Of a stretch of 64,000 nt of DNA, positions 52,923 to 60,508 are shown in pieces. Source of the DNA: Planosporangium mesophilum (GTDB lineage: Bacteria > Actinomycetota > Actinomycetes > Mycobacteriales > Micromonosporaceae). The DNA is taken from contig NZ_BOON01000049.1 of the NCBI RefSeq assembly GCF_016863255.1, forward strand, positions 1-64,000. The letters run 5' to 3'. Below the pieces are notes generated by a model. That model ran no database searches. It was not told the DNA's origin and was given only the letters and a program-made list of their open reading frames with translations. A program made the position numbers and the translations under genes. Positions within the stretch are counted from its first letter, which is position 1. Each line of letters starts with the position of its first letter.

Positions 52923-53519
52923 CTACGAACGCTCCACCGCGTCGAGCACGTCGAGGTAGCCGTCGCTGGCCCGCCACAGTGCGTCCGCGACGGGCTCCAG
53001 CTTGCCGGGGCTCCAGCGCCGGTCGTCGTACTCCCTGGTCTGCCCCCGCAGTGCGCGGAGGCTGACCCCCAACTCGTCCTTCAGGCGTGCCCGCAGCTCA
53101 TCCGGGGCCGGGGCATCGGGGCGTACGGACTCTCCTCGCCCGTCGCGCAGCGCCTCCAGGGCGTCGGTCCTGACCCCGTCGGCTTCGTCCCAGAGCAGGA
53201 CCGGTCGGTCGATGCGGTGGTTCCACACCAGGGCGTGGGCAGACCGCCACCAGGGCACGATCGGGTTCTTGGCCAGCTTGGTGGCGTTCGCCCAGTGCTG
53301 GGCGCCGCGCGGCTCACTCCACCACGGAACCTCGTCCACCGGTAGGTCGACGCTCAGTGCGACCGTGACGCTCTCCAGATCCCGCGCCGGCCCGAGGAGG
53401 TCCCCGACCGCCCACAACCGGGTCACCCGCAGGGGAAAGATCGACGACGGCCGGGTCGCCATGTCGGCGCAACTCTGCGCGAGCGTCTCGACGTGGTGTA
53501 CGGCGCGCGTCCACTTCAT
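52923..53519 (-). CDS. Conserved actinobacterial protein of unknown function
   Basis: 198 residues from ATG 53519. The long conserved stretch FPLRVTRLWAVGDLLGPARD, PWWSEPRGAQHWANATKLAK, WNHRIDRPVLLWDEADGVR and KLEPVADALWRASDGYLDVL marks a family I recall as DUF7711-like, common in Streptomyces. There are no membrane helices. No function is known. Single gene upstream of the sigma operon. Confidence 0.8.
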   Translation of the reverse strand: MKWTRAVHHVETLAQSCADMATRPSSIFPLRVTRLWAVGDLLGPARDLESVTVALSVDLPVDEVPWWSEPRGAQHWANATKLAKNPIVPWWRSAHALVWNHRIDRPVLLWDEADGVRTDALEALRDGRGESVRPDAPAPDELRARLKDELGVSLRALRGQTREYDDRRWSPGKLEPVADALWRASDGYLDVLDAVERS

Positions 53520-53625
53520 CCGGTCATCCTGACCCATCCCCGGTGGACGCTCCAATCCGGCGGATCCTGTCGGTTCTGCCTGGCGTAGGTCTGCCTGGCG
53601 TAGGCCGGACGGCGCGCAGCGGCGC

Positions 53626-53994
53626 TCAACCGGTGATCAATCGGGCCAGCGCGGCCCCGGCGACGGCCGCCCCGAGACCCGCCGCGACGCTCGCGATGAC
53701 GTTGAGCACGGCGACCAGGCGGCTCCGCTCCCGCAGGAGCTGGACGGTCTCGTACCCGAAGGTCGAGTACGTGGTGAGCGCTCCGCAGAAGCCCGTGCCG
53801 AGCGCCGCCATGACCAGCCCCGGGGTGCGCAGCGTGGCCGCGGCGAGCAGCCCGAGCAGGAACGAACCGGTGACGTTGACCGCGAAGGTCCCCCAGGGGA
53901 ACAGCGAGTCGTGGCGGGCCTGGACGGCGCGGTCGACCAGGTAGCGCAGCGGCGCGCCGACCGCGGCGCCCAGCACGACGAGCAGCGGCGTCAC
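53626..53994 (-). CDS. crcB: Fluoride exporter CrcB/FluC
   Basis: 122 residues with four helices. Signature residues: [27 protein letters not shown] (pore Asn) and [17 protein letters not shown]. Small dual-topology fluoride channel. It overlaps the DUF190 gene by four bases. A second crcB lies on the other side, so the pair may form a heterodimer. Confidence 0.96.
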   Translation of the reverse strand: MTPLLVVLGAAVGAPLRYLVDRAVQARHDSLFPWGTFAVNVTGSFLLGLLAAATLRTPGLVMAALGTGFCGALTTYSTFGYETVQLLRERSRLVAVLNVIASVAAGLGAAVAGAALARLITG

Positions 53995-54422
53995 GGCGCC
54001 GCCCGGCCCGGCGCGTCCGGACCCGGTTCATCCCCACCCGGCGCGTCCGGACCCGGTTCGTGCCGACCCGCGGCGGACCCGGCGAGCGGCTCCCGGCCGA
54101 CGTAGCGGATCACCTCGACGGGGTCGATGATCACCAGGCCCTCGGTGACCAACTCGTCGAGCTGGGGCAGGAACGCCCGGATCCGCTCCTCCGCGTCGAC
54201 GATGATGATCGCGACCGGGAGGTCTTCCGACAGGGACAGCAGCCGGCTGGTGTGGATCCGGGAGGACGCTCCGTACCCCTCCACCCCGCGGATGACGCTG
54301 GCGCCCGCCAGACCGGCCCGGTGGGCGCGGTGCACGATCTCGGTGTACACCGGCCGGTGGTGCCACTGGTCGTCCTCGCCCACGAAGATGGTCAGGCGAA
54401 GCGCCGGACCCTCGAGCTTCAT
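53991..54422 (-). CDS. DUF190 family protein
   Basis: 143 residues. [40 protein letters not shown] and [20 protein letters not shown] are the DUF190 core, a GlnB-like fold. The C-terminal tail is a duplicated [10 protein letters not shown] unit from a 27-bp repeat at 54000-54060. ATG 54422 has GGGAGG upstream. It is often found beside crcB and is likely to modulate it. Confidence 0.92.
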   Translation of the reverse strand: MKLEGPALRLTIFVGEDDQWHHRPVYTEIVHRAHRAGLAGASVIRGVEGYGASSRIHTSRLLSLSEDLPVAIIIVDAEERIRAFLPQLDELVTEGLVIIDPVEVIRYVGREPLAGSAAGRHEPGPDAPGGDEPGPDAPGRAAP

Positions 54423-54949
54423 CGGGCCTCCCGGGATCGACCGGCCCGCCGGGCCCGCCGTACCAGCGCCCGCGTGCCGGTGATACCAGCGTGCACCGCC
54501 GCGATCGCCGCGAGAAGGGTGCCGGCGAGGTACGTGAGGGCGACGCCGACGGAGCCCGCGCCGATCAGGCGTTGGATCTCGACGACGTACGTGGAGAACG
54601 TGGTGTACCCGCCGAGCAGTCCGGTTCCCAGGAACGGGCGCAGCAGCCGCCGGCCGGGCCAGACGTCGCTGACCAGGGCCGTCAGTACGCCGATGAGCAG
54701 GCAGCCGGACACGTTGACGGCGAACGTCACCCACGGGAAGCCGGTACCGGACGCGGGCACGAGCTGGCCGAGACCGTACCGGGCCAGAGCCCCGGCGGCG
54801 CCGCCCACGGAGATCACGCCGAGCACGGCCCACGGTACGCGGGCGCGGCGCCCGAGCCCGGCCGGGAACGGCGACACCGCGCCGGCCGGTGGGGCGGAGC
54901 CGGTATCGGCCGGAGTGTCGGGCACCGCAACATGGTAGGTGCCGACCAT
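54419..54949 (-). CDS. crcB: Fluoride exporter CrcB/FluC (second copy)
   Basis: 176 residues from ATG 54949; GTG 54925 is an alternative. Four helices with [28 protein letters not shown] and [18 protein letters not shown] longer N-terminus than its partner (Pro-rich, about 45 residues). First gene of crcB-DUF190-crcB, all joined by four-base overlaps. I searched the upstream region for a fluoride riboswitch and saw none. Confidence 0.94.
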   Translation of the reverse strand: MVGTYHVAVPDTPADTGSAPPAGAVSPFPAGLGRRARVPWAVLGVISVGGAAGALARYGLGQLVPASGTGFPWVTFAVNVSGCLLIGVLTALVSDVWPGRRLLRPFLGTGLLGGYTTFSTYVVEIQRLIGAGSVGVALTYLAGTLLAAIAAVHAGITGTRALVRRARRAGRSREAR

Positions 54950-55075
54950 CCGCCGGCCGATGAGGGCCGGGCTGCGCGGCACAGACCGGAGCGGACCGTG
55001 AGCCCGGACGCCAGGGGCCATCCGGTCCGGGCCGTCCCGGATAGGGTGAGGCATGGCCACACGACCGGAGATGTC

Positions 55076-56014
55076 GTGACCACCGCGGTACTACTCGCCG
55101 TGGTGGCCTGGATCGCGTTCGTGGTGATCGCGCCCCGGCTGTCCCGACGGCTGCCGCCCGCCGCCGCGACCGTGGGGCTGACCGCCGGCTCCGTCGTGAT
55201 CGCGGGCTCCGGCGTTGTCATGATCGCCATGCTCGCCGCCCCCTGGATCGCGCAACTGCCCGAGATCTCCGAGCTGGGGCCGTGGTCGGCTACGAAGCTC
55301 CGGTCCGGCAGCCCGGTGCCGCTCGCGGCGGCGGTCACCTTCGCGGCGCTGGTCGGCGTCGCGGTGGTACGGCTGGCCGTGACCGGGTGGCGGCGCGCGA
55401 GGGCGATGGCCGCGGTACGGCGGTACTGCCGGCACCTGCCGGCCACCGACGCCAGCCTGGTGGTCGTCGACAGCCAGCGGCCGGACGCGTTCGCCACTCC
55501 CCTGCCGTCCGGCCGGATCGTCGTGACCACCGGGCTGCTGCGGGCGCTGTCGGCCGCCGAGAGGCGGGCGCTGCTCGCCCACGAGCGGGCCCACCTGGAG
55601 CATCACCATGCCTGGTGGGTGCTGGCGGCCGACCTGGCGGCCAGCGCCAACCCGCTGCTACGCCCCAGCGCGCGGGCGGTCCGCCGCGCCGTCGAGCGGT
55701 GGGCCGACGAGGAGGCCGCGGCCGCCGTCGGCGACCGGGCCCTCGTCGCCCGTACCATCGCACGGGTCGCGCTCCTGATCACCTCCCGGGAACGGGTACC
55801 GGCGATGGCCGCGTCCGGCGGCGACGTGCCGGACCGGGTGCGCGCCCTGCTGGCCGCGCCGCCCAGGCGGCGCCTGCTGCCCGTACTCGGGATGGTCGCG
55901 ATGCTGATGCTGACCCTCACGGCGGGCATCCGCGTCGATCACCGCACCGACACGGTGTTCGACCGCGCGACCGTGCCTGAGGCCGGCTACGGCCTCAGGC
56001 ACGGTCACCGCTGA
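55076..56014 (+). CDS. M56 (BlaR1/MecR1-like) membrane metallopeptidase
   Basis: 312 residues. Transmembrane helices at 2-20, 32-55, 80-100 and near the C-terminus (about 268-288). The zinc site HERAH is in [13 protein letters not shown] (about 170), with the third ligand Glu in [20 protein letters not shown] 55076 has CGGAG six bases upstream. The usual BlaI/MecI repressor gene next to such peptidases is absent. The last codons are a perfect hairpin. Confidence 0.88.
   Translation: MTTAVLLAVVAWIAFVVIAPRLSRRLPPAAATVGLTAGSVVIAGSGVVMIAMLAAPWIAQLPEISELGPWSATKLRSGSPVPLAAAVTFAALVGVAVVRLAVTGWRRARAMAAVRRYCRHLPATDASLVVVDSQRPDAFATPLPSGRIVVTTGLLRALSAAERRALLAHERAHLEHHHAWWVLAADLAASANPLLRPSARAVRRAVERWADEEAAAAVGDRALVARTIARVALLITSRERVPAMAASGGDVPDRVRALLAAPPRRRLLPVLGMVAMLMLTLTAGIRVDHRTDTVFDRATVPEAGYGLRHGHR
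55969..56006. repeat. Perfect 16-bp hairpin inside the 3' coding end of the peptidase
   Basis: GACCGTGCCTGAGGCC, loop GGCTAC, exact complement. The TGA of the gene follows six bases later. It may be a terminator that became coding. Confidence 0.9.
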
Positions 56015-56059
56015 GGTGGGCCCGGCTCGGGTAGCGGGCGGCGACGGTGGTACCGGCGG

Positions 56060-56236
56060 TCAGTCCGCGACGTCGACCATCGCGGCGCGTACCTGGGCGG
56101 CGAGCTCGGGCGAGAACTCGGGCAGGCCGTGGTCTTTGGTGGCGTGAACGGCACAAGAGGCGAGGATGCTCGCCTCGTCGCCGGTGTAGCTGGCGTCGCA
56201 GCCGGGGATGATGTCGCCGCAGCGGAACTTCTTCAA
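56060..56236 (-). CDS. DUF1059 family small protein
   Basis: 58 residues from TTG 56236, with AAGGAG seven bases upstream. FRCGDIIPGCDASYTGDEAS and CAVHATKDHGLPEFSPELAA match DUF1059, with the paired Cys and His-x-x-x-x-His spacing suggesting a metal site. It starts 37 bp after the EAL-CBS gene on the same strand, so it is probably cotranscribed. Too short for many gene callers. Confidence 0.85.
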   Translation of the reverse strand: MKKFRCGDIIPGCDASYTGDEASILASCAVHATKDHGLPEFSPELAAQVRAAMVDVAD

Positions 56237-56272
56237 GGTGATCTCCTTACGGGGTTGCTGGTGGAACGCCGA

Positions 56273-57415
56273 TCAATGCTTAAGCGCGCTGATCGCGGCC
56301 TCGCTGAGCTCGGACACGTCGATGAGGCCGATCAGCCGGCCGCTGGAATCCGTACAGGCGACCGGGGTGCCCCGGTGCCAGATGGGTCGGGCCATGGCGC
56401 GGCGGATGAGGTCGACGGGTTTCGACGACGGTGCGACGGCGAGCGCCGGTGCGAGACGCGGGGTGCCGAGCGGATCGGCGATGACCACACCCACGGGGCG
56501 GCCCACGTCGTCGACGACCGCACTACCCGGCGCCGCGTCACAGATCATCCCCGTCGTGACACCGGGCAACTGCACCTTCGCGCAGTCCCGCACGAGATGG
56601 GCCACGTACTCGGTGAACTCCGCCCGCTGGGCGCAGCCGCGAAGGAGGTCGACCACCCCGGGGTCGAGCACCGACCACGGCGCGGCGGGACGACCCAGCA
56701 GCCAGCCCTGTACGAGCGGCACCTCCATCGACGCGAGGGTCTGCAGCTCGGCGAGCGTCTCCACCCCCTCGGCCAGCAGCCAGCAGTCCATCCGCGCGGA
56801 GAGGTCACCGAGGAGCTGTACGAGGGCGCGGCGGGTCGGATCGCTGTCGATGCCGGTGATGAGCTCCCGGTCGAGCTTGACGATGTCCGGCCGGATGGAC
56901 AGCAACTGGCCGAGGCCGGCGTACCCGGTGCCGGCGTCGTCGACGGCGACCAGACCGCCGGCGGCCCGGATCTCGTCGAGCGTGGCATGCAGCACCCGCA
57001 CGTCGGACGCCTGGATGTGTTCGGTGAGTTCGACCACGATGCGCTCGAGGCCGCCGCCGGCGTACAGCGCCTCGCGGACCACCGGGTGCGACACCAGGTG
57101 CGGCTCGACGTTGACCGTGAGGAACGTGTTCGGCGGCAGCGTCGTACGCAGGGCCAGCGCCCGGTGGACCACGCGGGCGGTGAGCTCCGCCGCGTACCCC
57201 AACCGATCGGCCTCGGCGAACCACACGTCCGGGGACGCCTCCGGTTCACCGCTGAACCGGGACAGCGTCTCGAACCCGGCGATCCTGGAGTTGGCCAGGT
57301 CGATGATGGGCTGAGCCACCAGCGTCGGCTGGTCGGCGCCGGCCACGACGGCGGCCAGGGCCCGATCCCAATCCACCGGCACGTCGGTGCCGAGCGCGGG
57401 TGTCGTGAGGCTCAT
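56273..57415 (-). CDS. EAL-domain phosphodiesterase-like protein with CBS-type tail
   Basis: 380 residues. EAL domain (about 20-255): AQPIIDLANSRIAGFETLSR (ETL for EAL), FLTVNVEPH, IVVELTEH, VAVDDAGTGYAGLGQLLSI (DDA for DDF), DIVKLDRELI and LLAEGVETLAELQ. Most metal and c-di-GMP ligands are kept, so activity is plausible. The C-terminal 260-380 shows a CBS-pair pattern (PIWHRGTPVACTDSSGRLIG). No GGDEF domain. Confidence 0.9.
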   Translation of the reverse strand: MSLTTPALGTDVPVDWDRALAAVVAGADQPTLVAQPIIDLANSRIAGFETLSRFSGEPEASPDVWFAEADRLGYAAELTARVVHRALALRTTLPPNTFLTVNVEPHLVSHPVVREALYAGGGLERIVVELTEHIQASDVRVLHATLDEIRAAGGLVAVDDAGTGYAGLGQLLSIRPDIVKLDRELITGIDSDPTRRALVQLLGDLSARMDCWLLAEGVETLAELQTLASMEVPLVQGWLLGRPAAPWSVLDPGVVDLLRGCAQRAEFTEYVAHLVRDCAKVQLPGVTTGMICDAAPGSAVVDDVGRPVGVVIADPLGTPRLAPALAVAPSSKPVDLIRRAMARPIWHRGTPVACTDSSGRLIGLIDVSELSEAAISALKH

Positions 57416-57475
57416 GCCAGGCCATCGGCGGCCCGCTGCCCCACCTGAGGGATTGCGCCAGCTGAGGAATCCGGT

Positions 57476-57532
57476 GATGCCGCCTGAGGGATCCGGCGAT
57501 GCCGCCTGAGGGATCCGGCGATGCCGCCGAGG
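57476..57532. repeat. 22-bp tandem repeat, about 2.6 copies
   Basis: Units of 22 bp between the EAL gene start and the oxidoreductase stop; a diverged copy lies just upstream (57443-57475). The period is not a multiple of three. Confidence 0.88.
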
Positions 57533-57541
57533 CAGCCGGCC

Positions 57542-58465
57542 TCAGTCCTCGTTGACGCTCAGGACGATCTTCCCTTTGGTGTGTCCCTGCTCCACCTGGC
57601 TGTGCGCGTCGGGCGCGTCTTCCAGGTCGAAGCGGGTGGAGATGATCACGGCGACCGCGCCGTCGTCGAGGACCTTGGCCAGCCGGGCCAGCCGGCGGCC
57701 GTCCATCGGGCCCTGGTACCGCAGGAGCTGCACCCGGCGCCCGGCCGGCACCTCACCACCGGGGTTCGGGGTGGCGACGACCCCGCCGTCCCGGGTCACG
57801 GCGATCGCGCCGTCCGTGGTGGCCGCCACGCAGGACAGGGCGGCGTCGACACCGCCGGGGACGAGATCACGTACCCGCTGCGGCCACTCCGGGTCGTAGT
57901 GGTCGACCACCTCGCCGACACCCAGCTTGTGCACGAAGTCGTGGTGGTCGCGGCCGGCCGTGCCGATGACGGTCGCCCCGGCGTGCACCGCGAGCTGGGC
58001 GGCCAGGTGCCCCAGCCCGCCGGCGGCCGCGGTCACGAGCACGGTCTGCCCGCGCCGCACGCCGAGAGCGTCCTCGATACCGGCGTCGGCGGTCAGCAGG
58101 TCGACGGGCGCGGCGCCCGCCTCCCACAGCGCCAGCGCCATCGGTATCGGAGCCAGCCGCTCCGGCCGGCAGGCGGCGTAGTCGGCATAGGCGCCCCCGA
58201 AGCCGATGTACCCGTACACCGGCTCGCCGTCGTGGAACCCGGCGTCGTCCCCGCTCCTGCCGACGATCGTGCCGGCGCACTCGAACCCCGGGATGTAGGG
58301 CAGTTCCCTACTCAGCCGGCCCTGCCGCGCGGCGACGTCCCAGGGCCCCACCCCGGCCGACGTGACCCGTACCAGTACCTCGCCGGAGCTGGGCTGGGGC
58401 AGCGGCACCTCCCGTACCCGCAGCACGTCCGGACCGCCGAACTGTTCGACGAGAATCGCGCGCAT
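57542..58465 (-). CDS. NADP-dependent quinone oxidoreductase / zinc-less MDR
   Basis: 307 residues, medium-chain dehydrogenase/reductase of the quinone-reductase type. GVGPWDVAARQG, PGFECAGTIVG and the nucleotide-binding VTAAAGGLGHLAAQLAVHAG are visible; the zinc-binding Cys cluster is absent. ATG 58465 has GGGAGGG upstream. Single gene, divergent from the DedA-PAP2 gene. Confidence 0.9.
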   Translation of the reverse strand: MRAILVEQFGGPDVLRVREVPLPQPSSGEVLVRVTSAGVGPWDVAARQGRLSRELPYIPGFECAGTIVGRSGDDAGFHDGEPVYGYIGFGGAYADYAACRPERLAPIPMALALWEAGAAPVDLLTADAGIEDALGVRRGQTVLVTAAAGGLGHLAAQLAVHAGATVIGTAGRDHHDFVHKLGVGEVVDHYDPEWPQRVRDLVPGGVDAALSCVAATTDGAIAVTRDGGVVATPNPGGEVPAGRRVQLLRYQGPMDGRRLARLAKVLDDGAVAVIISTRFDLEDAPDAHSQVEQGHTKGKIVLSVNED

Positions 58466-58664
58466 GGCGCCCTCCCTATCGAGCGGGACCGCCCGCCGGC
58501 TGGTGCCCGTCCACTGCTGTCAGGAGTCGGTCACCTGTAGTTAAAAGACCTGTTGTCTCGTACCCTGCCACCGCCGACCGATGCCGGCCAGACGTCCGGA
58601 TGTACGGCGGCACCGATCGACGGCGTGGAAGAGTGGTACACGGAACCGATCCGGAGGCAGGCGC

Positions 58665-60176
58665 ATGACGGACACCGTCGCCCGATACATTCTCGGCCTG
58701 CACGGGTGGCTCGCGCTGGCCGTCGTGTTTGCGCTGCCGCTGCTGGAGGCGTCGGCCTTCGTCGGCTTCGCGTTCCCCGGCGAGATCGCCGTGCTGCTCG
58801 GCGGGGTCCTCGCCTTCCACCATCGGGTCAGCCTCGCCGCCGTCCTCACCGCGGCGATCTCCGGCGCGATCCTCGGCGACACCATCGGGTACGTGGTCGG
58901 ACGCCGGTACGGCCGGCGCCTGCTGACGGGCCGCCTCGCCCGGTTCGTACGGCGCGAGCACCTCGACCGGGCCGAGCGGTACCTCGCCGAACGGGGCGGC
59001 AAGGCCGTGTTCTTCGGTCGTTGCACGGCCGCGCTGCGCGTCATGATCCCCGGGCTGGCGGGGATGGCCCGGATGCGGTACACCACCTTCGCCTGCTACA
59101 ACATCGCCGGCGGTGCGCTCTGGGCGACCGCGATGGTGCTGATGGGCTACCTCGCGGGCGCGAGCTGGCAGCGGGCCGCGCACCTGGCCAGCCGCGTCGG
59201 CCTGGTGGCGCTCGCGCTGCTGGCGCTCGGCTTCGCGCTGAGTCTGCTGACCAGGGTCGCTCGGCGGCACCCCGCGCGGCTGTACACGATTGCCGACCGC
59301 CTCGCGGCCACCGCTCCGGCCAGTGCGGTCCGCCGTCGCTTCCCGGCCCAGCTCGGGTGGCTGCGTCGCCGGCTGGACCCGAGGTCCCCGGACGGGCTCC
59401 GGCTGACCGTGACGCTCGTACTCGCCGCGCTGTGCGCGTGGATGTTCGGCGGCCTGACCGCCGACGTCCTGGCCGACGAGGACCTGGCCCGCCTCGACCC
59501 GCGGGTACAGGCCTTCGTCCTCGCGCACCGGACCGGCTGGCTGACGCTGATCATGGGCAGCGTCACCTGGCTCGGCTCCAGCGTCGTCCTGGTTCCGCTG
59601 TACCTGATCGTGACGGTGGCGTTGCTATGGAGGCGGCGGCTGCGGGAGGTCCGGTACCTCTGGTCGGCGTTCCTCGGCGCGGTCGTGCTCTACAAGCTCG
59701 GCAAGCAACTCGTCAACCGCCCCCGCCCACCCGTGGCCGAGTTGATCACCCCCGCCGGCGGCCAGGCGTTCCCGTCGGGGCACGCCACCCAGGCCATCGT
59801 CGCCTGGGGCATGCTCGCCGTGGTTCTTCTAGGCGGCCGGTCCGCCCGCGCCCGCGCCTGGATGCTGTCGACCGCCGCCCTGGTGGTACTGCTGGTCGGG
59901 GCGTCCCGGGTCTACCTGGGCGCGCACTGGCTGACCGACGTCCTCGGCGGGTACGCGCTCGGCGGCTGCTGGCTCGCCGTGATCCTCACGCTGTACCTGC
60001 GGCGCGGCTCCCCGCGGCCCCCCGCTCGTCCGGCGCCGGACCACAAGCCCGACCACAAGCCCGACCGCAAGCCCGACCGCAAGCCCGACCGCAAGCCCGA
60101 CCGCAAGCCCGGCCGCGAACCCGGCAGCGCCGCAGATCCGATACCCCCTGGGGGTTCCGCTACCATTGGTTCGTGA
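58665..60176 (+). CDS. DedA-PAP2 fusion membrane protein
   Basis: 503 residues. N-terminal DedA/SNARE-associated domain (1-190: FVGFAFPGEIAVLLGGVLAF, GDTIGYVVGRRYGR, FFGRCTAALRVMIPGLAGMA). C-terminal PAP2 phosphatase domain (260-450) with all three motifs: KQLVNRPRP, PSGHATQ and SRVYLGAHWLTD. A tail of DRKP repeats ends it. ATG 58665 has GGAGG upstream. It probably hydrolyses a lipid pyrophosphate such as undecaprenyl pyrophosphate at the outer face, with DedA aiding carrier flipping (inference). Its TGA overlaps csoR. Confidence 0.93.
   Translation: MTDTVARYILGLHGWLALAVVFALPLLEASAFVGFAFPGEIAVLLGGVLAFHHRVSLAAVLTAAISGAILGDTIGYVVGRRYGRRLLTGRLARFVRREHLDRAERYLAERGGKAVFFGRCTAALRVMIPGLAGMARMRYTTFACYNIAGGALWATAMVLMGYLAGASWQRAAHLASRVGLVALALLALGFALSLLTRVARRHPARLYTIADRLAATAPASAVRRRFPAQLGWLRRRLDPRSPDGLRLTVTLVLAALCAWMFGGLTADVLADEDLARLDPRVQAFVLAHRTGWLTLIMGSVTWLGSSVVLVPLYLIVTVALLWRRRLREVRYLWSAFLGAVVLYKLGKQLVNRPRPPVAELITPAGGQAFPSGHATQAIVAWGMLAVVLLGGRSARARAWMLSTAALVVLLVGASRVYLGAHWLTDVLGGYALGGCWLAVILTLYLRRGSPRPPARPAPDHKPDHKPDRKPDRKPDRKPDRKPGREPGSAADPIPPGGSATIGS
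60039..60122. repeat. 12-bp tandem repeat encoding DRKP/DHKP units
   Basis: Six near-identical 12-bp units and one diverged copy at the C-terminus of the DedA-PAP2 gene. Confidence 0.9.
60143..60155. promoter_or_regulatory. CsoR-type operator inside the DedA-PAP2 coding end
   Basis: ACCCCCTGGGGGT, the GC-tract palindrome typical of CsoR sites, 18 bases before csoR. A TACCAT at 60161-60166, six bases before the GTG, could be the -10 of a leaderless csoR mRNA. Confidence 0.75.
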
Positions 60177-60463
60177 CCACACCCAGCCGCGGCTACACCG
60201 CCACCAAGGACCAGTTGCTGAGCCGGCTGCGCCGCATCGAGGGCCAGGTCCGCGGCGTCGAGCGGATGGTCGAAGAGGACCGGTACTGCATCGACGTCCT
60301 GACCCAGATCAGCGCCGCCCAGGCCGCGCTGGACAAGGTCGCGCTGGGCCTGCTCGACGACCACGCCCGCCACTGCATGAAGGCCGGCGCCGAAGAGGGC
60401 CGTAGCCAGGAGATGGCCGACGAGATGATGGCCGCCGTGGGCCGGCTGATGAAGCGCGGCTGA
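60173..60463 (+). CDS. csoR: CsoR-family copper-sensing repressor
   Basis: 96 residues. Metal ligands are in place: Cys in DRYCIDVLTQI, and His plus Cys in DDHARHCMKAG. The helical DUF156 start QLLSRLRRIEGQVRGVERMV is clear. GTG 60173 overlaps the DedA-PAP2 stop (GTGA). It converges on the copper operon and has a CsoR box in front of it, so it probably represses itself and the copper genes. Confidence 0.95.
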   Translation: MTTPSRGYTATKDQLLSRLRRIEGQVRGVERMVEEDRYCIDVLTQISAAQAALDKVALGLLDDHARHCMKAGAEEGRSQEMADEMMAAVGRLMKRG

Positions 60464-60487
60464 ACCTCCGCGCGCACCACCCGGCCC

Positions 60488-60508
60488 GCACGGCTCTTAC
60501 GGCCGTGC
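60488..60508. terminator. Hairpin at the convergence of csoR and copA
   Basis: GCACGGC and GCCGTGC around a seven-base loop, overlapping the copA stop. Confidence 0.5.

Noticed and set aside
54950..55075. Fluoride riboswitch before the crcB operon
   Set aside because: I looked on the minus strand for the conserved crcB RNA core and found no convincing match.
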